DNA of 47,633 nucleotides, from positions 1-47,633 of the forward strand of contig JAHBWO010000012.1 in the NCBI GenBank assembly GCA_019636945.1, written 5' to 3'. The position numbers were made by a program, and so were the translations under genes. Under the pieces are notes generated by a model. That model did no database searches. It saw only the letters and a program-made list of their open reading frames with translations, and had not been told where the DNA came from. Shown here in pieces: positions 28,393 through 36,620 of the stretch. Source of the DNA: Nitrospira sp. GTDB taxonomy: Bacteria > Nitrospirota > Nitrospiria > Nitrospirales > Nitrospiraceae. How positions within the stretch are numbered: the stretch's first letter is position 1; each line of letters begins with the position of its first letter.

Positions 28393-28469
28393 TGGTGCCC
28401 CCGATACGAATTGAACGTACGACCCGCGGTTTAGGAAACCGCTGCTCTATCCAACTGAGCTACGGGGGC
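28393..28469 (-). tRNA. tRNA-Arg (anticodon CCU)
   Basis: The full cloverleaf reads on the minus strand: acceptor GCCCCCG/CGGGGGC, D arm GCTC..GAGC, anticodon stem AGCGG/CCGC with loop TTCCTAA (CCT anticodon), a T arm, discriminator A and an encoded CCA. Its 5' half, from the acceptor to the anticodon loop, is the attachment repeat. That half now comes from the integrated element, and the integrase gene ends only a few bases upstream. Confidence 0.95.
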
Positions 28470-28472
28470 AAG
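28431..28472. repeat. attachment repeat attL (42 bp)
   Basis: 42 bp identical in direct orientation to 43084-43125. It covers the 5' half of tRNA-Arg plus 3 bp of its 5' flank. The sequence diverges immediately outside at both copies. Confidence 0.92.
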
Positions 28473-28480
28473 ATCTAATT

Positions 28481-29533
28481 TCAATAACTTACGAGATTGG
28501 GCACTTTCGACGCGGGGATATTCGGGGGGATTAGACCTTCGACTGCCGCCGCCTTTCGAGAAGGGGAGACGTGCCCATAGCGTTCAAGCATCTTCAAGTC
28601 CGACCACCCGCCGAGTTCCTGGACCGTGCGCAAATCCACTCCGTTCTCGATTAATCGCGTCGCAAACGTATGCCGTAAGGTATGGACCGTGACGTCGAGG
28701 AGTCCAGCCGCCTTACGCGCTTTATTGAAACCGGAGACTGAAGTATACGGCGTTCCATCGGACTTCGCAAATACCCATTCGCCTTTCCTCGGGAGTCGTC
28801 CCAACGCTTCGCGGACGAGCGAGTTCATCGGCACGCCTCTCATCTTTCCGTTTTTAGCCCATGCGCTTTGTACGCTCAACAGGCTTCGGGTGAAATCGAT
28901 GTCGGCCCAGCGGAGCGTTAACCCCTCAGACTTGAGGCGCACCCCGCAATAAATTCCGATTACAATCATTGTCCGTAGCGGTTCTTCACACTTCGATAAG
29001 AGAAGGGTCTCTTCCTCCGGCTCTAAAAACCTGAGCCGCTGTTTCGGTTCCTTCGTCAGCTTCACGGCGGCCGCTGGGTTGTCGCCCTCGTACAACCCCC
29101 ATTGCTTCATGCGGTTACAGAGATTTTTCAAAAGCGAGATCTCCCTGTTCACTCTGACTTTAGCTCCCTCCTTAATTCGCTTGTGTCGATGCGCTTCGAT
29201 CAGAAAGGGGGAGATTTCACTGAGCATCTTGCCGCTGAATGACGGTGCGAGGCGTCTGAGACATTCCAGGTAGGTGCGAACACTGGCTGGTCTCTTATTG
29301 GCGATGGCCCACGACTCAAACTTTTCCCGCGCGTCATCAAACGAAAGATCTTTGGTCTTCCGCCCATAATTAAAGTTGCCCTCAATGATCTCGATCCGCA
29401 TCTTTCGGGAAATATCGAGGGCAATTTTCCACGGTACGTCGCCAATGCGCCGTCGATAGCGGATACCCTCAATCCACGACTCCCAATAAATCGTTCGGCC
29501 TCGCCGATAGAGGCCGTTGCCAGTGCGTCCCAT
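28481..29533 (-). CDS. int: tyrosine site-specific integrase
   Basis: 350 residues. N-terminal arm-binding and SAM-like core-binding parts (about 1-160), then the catalytic domain with R (CGVRLKSEGLTLRWADID), the HTLRHTFATRLIENG box, the GGWSDLKMLERYGH box and the final nucleophile Tyr. It catalyses integration and excision at the 42-bp repeats. ATG 29533 with AGAGG upstream is preferred over a TTG five codons earlier that overlaps the next gene. The gene ends 11 bp from the tRNA, as is usual for tRNA-targeting integrases. Confidence 0.95.
   Translation of the reverse strand: MGRTGNGLYRRGRTIYWESWIEGIRYRRRIGDVPWKIALDISRKMRIEIIEGNFNYGRKTKDLSFDDAREKFESWAIANKRPASVRTYLECLRRLAPSFSGKMLSEISPFLIEAHRHKRIKEGAKVRVNREISLLKNLCNRMKQWGLYEGDNPAAAVKLTKEPKQRLRFLEPEEETLLLSKCEEPLRTMIVIGIYCGVRLKSEGLTLRWADIDFTRSLLSVQSAWAKNGKMRGVPMNSLVREALGRLPRKGEWVFAKSDGTPYTSVSGFNKARKAAGLLDVTVHTLRHTFATRLIENGVDLRTVQELGGWSDLKMLERYGHVSPSRKAAAVEGLIPPNIPASKVPNLVSY
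28511..28530. repeat. 20-bp inverted repeat, copy in integrase 3' end
   Basis: Exact reverse complement of 34479-34498. Centre GGGGATATTC; lies within the last codons of the integrase gene, ~40 bp inside attL. Confidence 0.7.
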
Positions 29534-29541
29534 TTTGACCT

Positions 29542-29751
29542 CTAGCAAGGATTGAGTCGTTGTTGGCGCATCTGTTCCTCTTGGTTGCGACGGATCGCAT
29601 TCAAGTCCAAAGACTGTTGCCGCTGCCGGAAGTAATCGAATTGCTGGATACTGCCAGACGGCTGGCCTTTGTTATCGTAGAAGGTTCCCGCAAGACCAAA
29701 CGAGCCGGTCAAGAAACTTCCTGCCAGGACTCCGAGCATAAAGAGTTTCAT
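29542..29751 (-). CDS. small exported protein of the element
   Basis: 69 residues: a short signal peptide (MKLFMLGVLAGSFLTGSFGLA, abridged to its first 20 residues), then a polar Gln/Arg-rich mature region (FRQRQQSLDLN, EEQMRQQRLN). GGAGG four bases before the ATG supports translation. Function unknown. It ends close to the integrase start and lies 10 bp after the preceding gene, so it belongs to the same minus-strand unit. Confidence 0.65.
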   Translation of the reverse strand: MKLFMLGVLAGSFLTGSFGLAGTFYDNKGQPSGSIQQFDYFRQRQQSLDLNAIRRNQEEQMRQQRLNPC

Positions 29752-29761
29752 GGCTCCTCCC

Positions 29762-30031
29762 TTACGCTTTCACAATGGTGAGTTGGAATCGGCTGCCTTC
29801 GACTTCAACGATCAGTCCCTTGTCGCGGGTGAGCATCCCCGCGTCTTCATACGTGCGGATCTTGACGTTCGTTCCTGCATATGCCTCAAGCGCATCGGCC
29901 AGGATGTTCTGCATGTTCCATTCATTGGGTGTCATCATTGCCTCCTCGGCTCGATAGTGTGCCTGTGAGTCACTAAGACCGCTGGCTCGAAAGAAGCCAA
30001 AAAGTCGGTGGTACTCATCAAGGTCTGTCAC
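29762..30031 (-). CDS. hypothetical protein of the element
   Basis: 89 residues from a GTG with AAGGAGGG upstream, overlapping the preceding gene's stop by 4 bp. It begins DLDEYHRLFGFFRASGLSDSQAHYRAEEAM, helical, with a beta C-terminus. No family is recognised. It is probably cotranscribed with the ribbon-helix-helix gene. Confidence 0.6.
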   Translation of the reverse strand: MTDLDEYHRLFGFFRASGLSDSQAHYRAEEAMMTPNEWNMQNILADALEAYAGTNVKIRTYEDAGMLTRDKGLIVEVEGSRFQLTIVKA

Positions 30032-30195
30032 GCGGCCCTCCTTTTCGGCAGCTTCACACCGCGTAGGGACTCGGCCAAGACGAAACGCACGTACCCGTTC
30101 AAGGTGTAGCCTCTGTTCCGCACGGTATCGAGCCGTGCCTTCAAGTCGCGAGGGAGTAACAAGACCAACTTTTTCTCCAGCTTCTTCTTTCTCAT
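30028..30195 (-). CDS. ribbon-helix-helix (CopG/Arc-like) regulator
   Basis: 55 residues: a basic start (MRKKKLEKK), a beta strand (LVLLLPRDLKARLD) and two helices, the ribbon-helix-helix pattern of small repressors. AAGGAGA lies upstream of the preferred ATG; a longer in-frame start would place the nested palindrome inside the coding region. It probably represses its own operon through that palindrome, immediately upstream. Confidence 0.6.
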   Translation of the reverse strand: MRKKKLEKKLVLLLPRDLKARLDTVRNRGYTLNGYVRFVLAESLRGVKLPKRRAA

Positions 30196-30209
30196 CGCCG
30201 ATCTCCTTA

Positions 30210-30259
30210 CGCTAGCGGTTAAGGTTAATTGCCTAGGCAATTATACCCTAACGCTAGCG
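30210..30259 (-). promoter_or_regulatory. promoter with nested operator of the small regulator
   Basis: A perfect 16-bp palindrome (AATTGCCTAGGCAATT, 30227-30242) is flanked by CGCTAGCG boxes in inverted orientation (30210-30217 and 30252-30259). A minus-strand -10 TATAAT lies at 30245-30240, inside the structure. A dimeric ribbon-helix-helix regulator could bind both box types and block transcription. Confidence 0.6.
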
Positions 30260-30288
30260 AAGGAGGCTAGCAGGCGAAATGCCTGTGC

Positions 30289-30720
30289 CTAAGGCAGTTT
30301 GTACCGTAGCTGCCCATCGTTGGCTCTGGGCACCTGGCGCAGCGCCGTCAGCGCTCGATCCAATGCCCGTTCGACGAAATCCACCAACACATCAACCTCG
30401 GGGTTCTTCCCGTGTGCGGGAAACTGACCCTCGAATCTGAGAAACCGATAGACGGTATCTGCGAGTTCGCTGGCTAAGCGACCAGGGATGTTGAGGTCAG
30501 CGGGACATCCCCGATCGAGGATGAAGGTCGCGAGATCCCATGCCAGCCGGGCCTGATGCACGGCGTCCAACACTTGTTCCTGTTTATCCCAGTTCTCCTC
30601 CCAGTTCTTACCAGTGGCGGGCGTTGGATAGAAGAACGTGGAGGAACGGCTAATTTCTCGCATCAGATTACGAATTCTGTCGATGCGATCTTCCGTAGAC
30701 GCAGTAGTTGAATCTGACAT
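30289..30720 (-). CDS. hypothetical helical protein of the element
   Basis: 143 residues from an ATG preceded by AAAGGAGGG; a longer frame begins at 30771. It is mostly helical with charged segments (EDRIDRIRNLMREISRSST, VLVDFVERALDRALTAL). No family is recognised. It is monocistronic, between the regulator's operator and a gene-free stretch. Confidence 0.55.
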   Translation of the reverse strand: MSDSTTASTEDRIDRIRNLMREISRSSTFFYPTPATGKNWEENWDKQEQVLDAVHQARLAWDLATFILDRGCPADLNIPGRLASELADTVYRFLRFEGQFPAHGKNPEVDVLVDFVERALDRALTALRQVPRANDGQLRYKLP

Positions 30721-31013
30721 CGCACCCTCCTTTGATTGACGTTGAGGATTGTGCTTGATGACTTCTCCCATGATGAAAACCTCCGTTATGGTTTCGGCGA
30801 AAAAACAGTGATGACTACTCTCCTCTTGTGATCTGATCCACTGCTTACCTCACTGGGGTAAGAATGAGATATCGGGCACACTGAACGATCCTCATGTGGT
30901 ATCGGCTATCGCGGCACCTCCTTGGTTATACACACGCGTCATGGCGTGTGTTTAATCACGGGCGTTCTTCATGAAGAAAAGGCAAAAACTTGGGTGGAGG
31001 CTGAAGGAGTTTT
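30721..31013. other. gene-free stretch with a small hairpin
   Basis: About 290 bp. An 8-bp stem ACACACGC/GCGTGTGT lies at 30930-30951 and may terminate the minus-strand terminase unit; no T-run follows on that strand. Otherwise nothing recognised. Confidence 0.35.
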
Positions 31014-31682
31014 TTACTTTGACTTCGGGAGAAAACCCTTCGCCGACTTCCAGTCTCGGTAGGCGACGAGGAGGGCCGAGCCGAGTTGCTTGCGGGGGAG
31101 AAGGCGCCACGGCACAAGGCAGGCTACCAGATAAGCATAGGCAGTGCCCGCATAGCCGTCCTTGGAATAAGGCGCGCTGTAGACCTTTGGCGGAACTCCG
31201 GTCGCCACTTCAAAAAGATCCAAAAGTCCATGTATTGCTGTCCGCACTACCTCGTTCCGAGGTGCCCCGGTTCTCGGACCGGAGATCCCCTTCATCGCTT
31301 GCAGGGCGGCCTGACGGACGGTATCCAATGCAAGGGGAAACTGGTCGGACGAGAGCAAGCACGTGACCGTGGTTCGCCGCTCGTCTGAGTAGCTGTCTCG
31401 TACAAACGGCATCTGGGGCAACGCAGCATCAATGCCCGACTCAAGGTGTCCTCCAAGCCTTTTATAGGTCTCCCTGGTCTCGTCCAGCGCGTCAATGAGG
31501 GCCTGGAGTCGCTCCTGTGCCTCGCCTTTATACGGCTTAGGGCCCAGGGAGATAATCTCGGGCGTCGTCGCGTCGTATATCGTGCTGGTGATGGAGGCGA
31601 GCAGACGCGAGAACTCGGGGTCAGAGAGTGGAGGCAAGGCCCGGCGAATGGCCGTCGCTTGCTGGCGGGTATATTTGACCAT
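31014..31682 (-). CDS. hypothetical protein downstream of the terminase
   Basis: About 222 residues beginning MVKYTRQQATAIRRALPPLSDPEF. Helical, with a hydrophobic centre near YAYLVACLVPWRLL. No family is recognised. It follows the terminase directly (37 bp from its stop; a TTG at 31718 would abut it), so it is probably cotranscribed and may serve DNA packaging or its control. Confidence 0.6.
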   Translation of the reverse strand: MVKYTRQQATAIRRALPPLSDPEFSRLLASITSTIYDATTPEIISLGPKPYKGEAQERLQALIDALDETRETYKRLGGHLESGIDAALPQMPFVRDSYSDERRTTVTCLLSSDQFPLALDTVRQAALQAMKGISGPRTGAPRNEVVRTAIHGLLDLFEVATGVPPKVYSAPYSKDGYAGTAYAYLVACLVPWRLLPRKQLGSALLVAYRDWKSAKGFLPKSK

Positions 31683-31718
31683 GTCGCGATTTTTTCGGAT
31701 GTTTGGTGGTTTTGTCAA

Positions 31719-33176
31719 TCAAGAGAGGAGGCTGCGTTTCCACAACTCGCGCTCGGTCAAGATTTTGCCGGTCACAAAATTCACCATATAGCCGGTGCGG
31801 CGTTCGCTTTCTGCCAGAAGGGTGAGGGCCCCGCAACAACTGTTGGCCAAATCGTCCCTTGATCCAGCGCCTGGCGGGTGATCGACCGTGTCTCGTCCGC
31901 TTCGACCGGTGCGGCGTTCGAGTTGCATCAGCTCAACGGTGAGGGCGCGGATGTCGAGCAGATCAATGCACCCTTGGGAAAACAGTGGGAGACTTTCGAG
32001 ATAGAGTTCTGATTTCGTAAGCTCAGAATGCCGGTAGGTGATGCCGCACTTCGAAAACGATTCACGGACCCACTCACCGCTATAGTGGTCTCCCGTCACT
32101 TCATAGAGCCGATAAATTTTGAGCAGGGCCGCATATTCCTTCACGACACTGCTTGGATCAAACGGTGGTTTGACCGCTCGACAGACATCGAGTACATACC
32201 GGTCCCCTTCGGCGTGGGCAATAGCCAGCGTGAAGCTGTCGTGGCTGCCGCCTGAGGGATCTGTGAAGGAGACATAGCGGAAGCGGTCTTGTGGTGGGCG
32301 TTCCCGGCGTCCTGGTTCAATGGCGCGTTCAATAAGCTCCACCTCAAGAAAGCTGCCGACATCGGACCGGAACTGCGCCAGGTATTCCGCGCTGGCTGCT
32401 GCGGGATCCCGTTCCATGGCGTCGTCGATGACGCGCTGTGGCACGGTGGGGTTCATCGTGCGGGTGGCGGCTTGAATCACGAGCACGGGGGATTCCCCAT
32501 GCCCATAATGGCGCTTGTAGGCGTTATATAGGGGACCGCTGCGTTTGTAGGGGCTGCTGAGTCCCAACAAGAGTGCACCGGGAATCGTGGCCATGGCCGG
32601 CCGCAACGCGGCTAAGATTTCCTCAGCGGGATTCGCGGATTCTTCCGAACGCCAGAAGGCGATTTCGTCGCACAAGGCCGCAACCACCGTGTAGCCTCGA
32701 ATCGTGCGATAGTTCGCCGTCGTGATTTCGATCACGATGCTATTGTCTAATTCGATGCTTTCGGCGTCCTGGCGGACGATCATTGCTGCCAGCATTGGCA
32801 CGGATTGGAGCATGGCGCTGAGATATCTCATGATCACGCGACTTTGCTTGCGATCCGCCGCGATAATCATAATGATGCCGCGTTCCCCGAGGGCGAGATG
32901 CGGTTTGTAGTTCTGGAAGCAGGCGAGAAAGACGGCAATCAGAGCCACGATAAAGGACCCGCCCGCGCGTCGGCCTTTGATGAACCACCCTTCCTGGACC
33001 TGTTCCCGTGGGGGCTTTGTGCGGCCGGTGAGGTGACGGAAGAGCACCAGATCCTCCTCCGTCATCGGTAGGGCGAAGATGGCCTTGAGCACGACAAACC
33101 ACGTCCGCCACGTGTCCAGGCTTTTGAACAACGGGCGGAACAACTGCGGATCATTGACGCAGTCGATGATGGTCAT
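31719..33176 (-). CDS. terL: phage terminase large subunit
   Basis: 485 residues, with the packaging ATPase and nuclease parts. Visible: the P-loop region KGRRAGGSF, the Walker B AALCDEIAFW, the coupling segment LLGLSSPYKRSG, and nuclease acids (FTDPSGG..DSFTLAIAH, DHYSGEWV, DDLANSC). In relatives I recall, the P-loop reads GRRGGKS; here the lysine position is Gly. It would cut and translocate DNA into a procapsid, yet no capsid or portal gene is present, so the shell would have to come from another phage. AAGGAA precedes the ATG. Confidence 0.85.
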   Translation of the reverse strand: MTIIDCVNDPQLFRPLFKSLDTWRTWFVVLKAIFALPMTEEDLVLFRHLTGRTKPPREQVQEGWFIKGRRAGGSFIVALIAVFLACFQNYKPHLALGERGIIMIIAADRKQSRVIMRYLSAMLQSVPMLAAMIVRQDAESIELDNSIVIEITTANYRTIRGYTVVAALCDEIAFWRSEESANPAEEILAALRPAMATIPGALLLGLSSPYKRSGPLYNAYKRHYGHGESPVLVIQAATRTMNPTVPQRVIDDAMERDPAAASAEYLAQFRSDVGSFLEVELIERAIEPGRRERPPQDRFRYVSFTDPSGGSHDSFTLAIAHAEGDRYVLDVCRAVKPPFDPSSVVKEYAALLKIYRLYEVTGDHYSGEWVRESFSKCGITYRHSELTKSELYLESLPLFSQGCIDLLDIRALTVELMQLERRTGRSGRDTVDHPPGAGSRDDLANSCCGALTLLAESERRTGYMVNFVTGKILTERELWKRSLLS

Positions 33177-33298
33177 GCTATTTCCTTGAGAGAGGCGGGC
33201 CGGGTATCACTACGAGTTACCAAAGGGTGTCTCCTTTCGTGTAAAAGCGGCGGGACCTTCCCCCGGAAAGCCCCGCCTGGCGGGGTGCGCGCACGCCA

Positions 33299-34030
33299 CT
33301 ACTTTGTACCCACATATTGCTCTGCGGTCACGCTAGGCCGACGTACCTCATCTTCACTGGCCACGGTGACGCCGAGCACGTCCTTAATCTTCGCCGCATC
33401 GACACCGATGCCGTACAATCGCCGTCCCACTAACTCCTGGAGCATATGGGCATATTCGAGCAGGAGCGTATTTTGTTGAAACGCCGCATAGTCGTTCGGG
33501 TGCTGGCGCTGGGCGCGGGCGTCGAGGGCGCGTTGCTTCATTTCCTCGCTGACCATCGGCCCCATCGGGCTATCGAGCATCGCATCGAGCACTTCATCGC
33601 GGTCTTGTTCTGCGGCGAGGAAGAACTGCGTGTCTCGTTCCGCTTGATTCTGCCCGACCAGCAGACGGCGAATGTCCCCATTGCGCAGCTCCCGGCGTAA
33701 TTCGTCTTTGATTGGCGACTTCACGGCATACAGCAGGGTGCGAAAGCCTTTGTCCTCACCTCCGAGCCTCGTGGCGGCAGTCTTGAGCCAAGCCACGGTA
33801 GGCAGGAACTTCGTACCCAGGTTGCGGATAGCCGCCATCTTGCCCGCTTGATTGAGGTGCTCGTTGTTCAGGATTTTCGATTCTGGCCCCTCATACTCCT
33901 CCTCAAGCTCCGTGATGAGCCGGTTTAACCAGCCGTCTCGCGTAGCGATGGACCCCTGGGACCAGCCCTTCCCGATCACGCCGAGCTGAGTCTTGAGATT
34001 CACAATGAGGGTTTGCGCTGACATCGACAT
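33299..34030 (-). CDS. hypothetical protein of the terminase region
   Basis: 243 residues, AAGGAGAC before the ATG, two bases after the stop of the upstream gene. Charged and helical (ELEEEYEGPESKILNNEHL, RELRNGDIRRLLVGQNQAER). No family is recognised. Its position upstream of the terminase large subunit suggests a packaging or regulatory role. Confidence 0.6.
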   Translation of the reverse strand: MSMSAQTLIVNLKTQLGVIGKGWSQGSIATRDGWLNRLITELEEEYEGPESKILNNEHLNQAGKMAAIRNLGTKFLPTVAWLKTAATRLGGEDKGFRTLLYAVKSPIKDELRRELRNGDIRRLLVGQNQAERDTQFFLAAEQDRDEVLDAMLDSPMGPMVSEEMKQRALDARAQRQHPNDYAAFQQNTLLLEYAHMLQELVGRRLYGIGVDAAKIKDVLGVTVASEDEVRRPSVTAEQYVGTK

Positions 34031-34032
34031 GG

Positions 34033-34452
34033 TTAAGTCTCCTTCTTGTTAGATGGCTCCATTGGAGCCGGTAATGGAGCCGCTACAGGCTCCGGTTTTG
34101 TAGTCAAGTAATCGCGGAGTGAAATCTGCTTTGATCTTCTTTTTAAACCGATCTTACTGAGCAGGCCCGAGAGACAGTTGATGCTAGAGAGGTATTCGTT
34201 GATGTCTGTTCCGGTTCCAGCGATAAGGGCGGACTCTTTCTGCTCAACAAGGTGTTCAAGGTGTACGATGCGTTTGACGATGGTTTGCTCCATCGTGCTG
34301 AGGTTCGCCAATCCTCCCAAATCTGAGAGATAGCATCCGTACCGATACTTTAGCCCTCGAACGACCGGATACCGTCCGTCGAGGTCGCTCAGGAACGAGG
34401 GGCGAAAGCGTCTTGCTACCGCCCTCGGTTTTGTTCCCTTTCCCTTCGGCAT
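34033..34452 (-). CDS. small protein, possibly terminase small subunit-like
   Basis: 139 residues with a basic N-terminus and a C-terminal helical segment (YLSSINCLSGLLSKIGLKR) that recalls small phage proteins placed before terminases. GGAAATCG before the ATG. The assignment as small terminase subunit is a guess from position and this segment. It is coupled to the next gene by a 2-bp gap and begins the minus-strand packaging unit. Confidence 0.5.
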   Translation of the reverse strand: MPKGKGTKPRAVARRFRPSFLSDLDGRYPVVRGLKYRYGCYLSDLGGLANLSTMEQTIVKRIVHLEHLVEQKESALIAGTGTDINEYLSSINCLSGLLSKIGLKRRSKQISLRDYLTTKPEPVAAPLPAPMEPSNKKET

Positions 34453-34478
34453 CGATTTCCTACCTTTTCGAGACTTAG

Positions 34479-34498
34479 TCCCCCCGAATATCCCCGCG
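34479..34498. repeat. 20-bp inverted repeat, copy between operons
   Basis: Exact reverse complement of 28511-28530 in the integrase gene. Two far-apart copies within one element suggest a protein-binding site. Confidence 0.7.
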
Positions 34499-34793
34499 CC
34501 TCAATGTAGATAATGAAATATACGTAGTACTTCAATAAGTTAGACGAATCCATCCCGGTTATTGAAACCGGTTATGTTTTAGCGACCCCTTTCTAGCCTT
34601 CGGATACTCGTTTCGCGCCCGTCCTAGACGTGTCTAGGGGCCTTTATCGCCCTCGATAGCATCGCTCCTATAGCTCGGAGGAGTTCGGGCCGGTGCGGCC
34701 TACACGGACGGTCGCTTAAAGAGTATTCTTCTTTAATTTCTTACTTTCTTCTCCTCTCAATCCTAACTCTTTTTTTACACCTTATAGTTAAGT

Positions 34794-34820
34794 CACCGGC
34801 CGCACCGGCCGCACCGGCCG
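34794..34820. repeat. three tandem CACCGGCCG repeats
   Basis: Three perfect head-to-tail copies of a 9-mer just after the end of the helicase gene, with a related GGCCGGTGCGGCC near 34689. Iteron-like, but short. Confidence 0.6.
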
Positions 34821-34832
34821 AAAACACCAAAC

Positions 34833-36620
34833 TTAGTGATCCATCGTCTCCTGCCACCCCTCCTTGATGTTCTCCACCGGGAATGTTCGTTTGCGATAGA
34901 CGGTATGCCACCCATTATCAGTACCGTCGCTCTTTTTCAGTCTCCATCGCCCGTCTTTAGTCGTTGGATTGGCATAGACGACATAGCCCAGCCGTTCCAT
35001 GGCAAAGGGCAGTTTGCCTTTAAAGTTCGTCGTCGAAGTCGAGGCCACGCGGACGGAGTTGATACGCAAAATTACTCGACCGCTAACCAGATCCATGTTG
35101 GTAAAGTCTTCGAGAACATCCACCAGCCAGTCATCGGTAATCAGTCCGCTGCGCACAACATCGGCATGCGCCGCCGTTTTTCGTTGACCCAGAGCGGCTG
35201 AGAATTTCGACAAATCACGCTCGTGCAGAAACGCAGCAACGTGTTGCGCCCCGTTCTGTTCATAGAACCAGCTCCAGAGGTCTTCGAAATAGGTCCGGCG
35301 AATACTCGCGTACCGCACCTCCAAGGCAATCAAAGCGGCCAGCCCGTCTTCCCCCTTCAGCTCGGCAATGGCCTTGGCTTCTTCCTTTTGCTTTTCGGTC
35401 GCTTTCAGGCCCATTTCCTCCATACTCGCGCACTCAAGAACGTCAAATCGTCGATCATCTTCCGGAATATGGATGCTGGCCAAGAGATGATTGGTCGTCA
35501 CAATGACAGCGCAATAGAGCCGGATGTGCTGCGTGACCTGATACTTGCCATTGATTGTCGCGTGGTCGGGCGTCCCGGCAATGATATTTTTCAGTTGTTC
35601 ATTCAGCATCCATCGCGATTGATCCTGGGCGTCGGCAGCTTCATTGACGCGGAGTAGAGCGCAGACGAGATAGGCATTGAAGTCGGTTTTCAATGCGCGC
35701 GGCGGGATGTTCTCGACATTCCAGGCGCCAATGGCCGGAACACACATTTCAATGGCCGTATCCTTGCCCACCCCTTGTCCGCCGCCAATGAGAAGCGCAA
35801 AGCGGATTTTCTCCCATGGCTTCTGGACCCGATGCGCCATAAAATTAAAGAACTGATCACAGTCGCCGGGCTTATTAAACAGCTTTCGACAATGCTCCAT
35901 CCACGGTTTCGCCAATGCCGCGTCACCCCGCGGGATCGTGGCGTGGCGATAAAGGTTGAGGATGGCGGCTCCAGTATCAGCGACCAATTCCCCCTTCACC
36001 ATATTCATCTCCGGCGTATATTCCTCCAACTGGGGATGGCTTGTGACAGAGGTCACGAGTCGTCGCTGCTGGATAATCTCGGAGGCTTTCCGCATCACAC
36101 CATCATCGATCATCGGACTTACGGCAATATCCACGTCCTTCGCTGAACAGATCTCCATTGTGGGCCGGTAAAGAAAACCATTCCCAATGTGGAAGTAGAA
36201 GTCGTCGAGAGGAATCCGGCCGGTCGAGGGAACCCAACCATGCTCCCGCGCCAATTTCACAATGGTCCCAATTGAAAGTTCCCGATCAGCGCCTTCCTGG
36301 CTCTTTTCGTAGAAGAAGTGCCGCATACGCTTGTCGTGGTTTCGATCTTTCTCTCCATCCCACTTGTCGGCCCATTCGTTGTAGATCACCCAGGCCTCAT
36401 CGCTCCGATTAAACGTACGGCCCAGGATGATGCCGACGTTTAGCCACAAATCACGGTCATCCGCCGGGATCACGGCCAACATGTCTTTGACCTCTGACAC
36501 CCCATACTTGCGCCGCGCGGGATCGTCCTGCCGGGGGCGCCCACGTTTTGTTGCATCCTCGCCTGGGATCCAGTGTTCGGGCAGGGTCGCAATCGGCTTG
36601 GTCATCCAATCGTCGGCCAT
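34833..36620 (-). CDS. replication protein: PriCT domain plus helicase
   Basis: 595 residues. The N-terminal part (~1-130; DRDLWLNVGIILGRTFN, DEAWVIYNEWAD) matches primase C-terminal (PriCT) domains. The C-terminal part (~265-480) is a DUF5906/SF3-type helicase with Walker A GGGQGVGKDT (279-288), followed by NEAADAQDQSR and an asparagine motif (VIVTTNHLL). With the Prim-Pol gene it would initiate and unwind element replication. CAGGAG before the ATG; the start overlaps the Prim-Pol gene end by 19 bp. In other elements the two are one protein. Confidence 0.85.
   Translation of the reverse strand: MADDWMTKPIATLPEHWIPGEDATKRGRPRQDDPARRKYGVSEVKDMLAVIPADDRDLWLNVGIILGRTFNRSDEAWVIYNEWADKWDGEKDRNHDKRMRHFFYEKSQEGADRELSIGTIVKLAREHGWVPSTGRIPLDDFYFHIGNGFLYRPTMEICSAKDVDIAVSPMIDDGVMRKASEIIQQRRLVTSVTSHPQLEEYTPEMNMVKGELVADTGAAILNLYRHATIPRGDAALAKPWMEHCRKLFNKPGDCDQFFNFMAHRVQKPWEKIRFALLIGGGQGVGKDTAIEMCVPAIGAWNVENIPPRALKTDFNAYLVCALLRVNEAADAQDQSRWMLNEQLKNIIAGTPDHATINGKYQVTQHIRLYCAVIVTTNHLLASIHIPEDDRRFDVLECASMEEMGLKATEKQKEEAKAIAELKGEDGLAALIALEVRYASIRRTYFEDLWSWFYEQNGAQHVAAFLHERDLSKFSAALGQRKTAAHADVVRSGLITDDWLVDVLEDFTNMDLVSGRVILRINSVRVASTSTTNFKGKLPFAMERLGYVVYANPTTKDGRWRLKKSDGTDNGWHTVYRKRTFPVENIKEGWQETMDH

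Larger units (their letters stand above)
34453..34832. other. non-coding region between packaging and replication units
   Basis: About 380 bp, partly AT-rich. It contains the second copy of a 20-bp inverted repeat (34479-34498) and three perfect 9-bp tandem repeats (34794-34820). It could hold the packaging promoter, an origin, or a pac/cos-like site; none is proven. Confidence 0.4.

Noticed and set aside
30930..30951. Hairpin as a terminator of the terminase unit
   Set aside because: No T-run on the minus strand, so listed only as part of the gene-free stretch.
33271..33285. GC-rich CCCCGCC/GGCGGGG dyad after the terminase-region gene
   Set aside because: The two arms leave only one base for the loop and there is no T-run, so it is not a convincing terminator.
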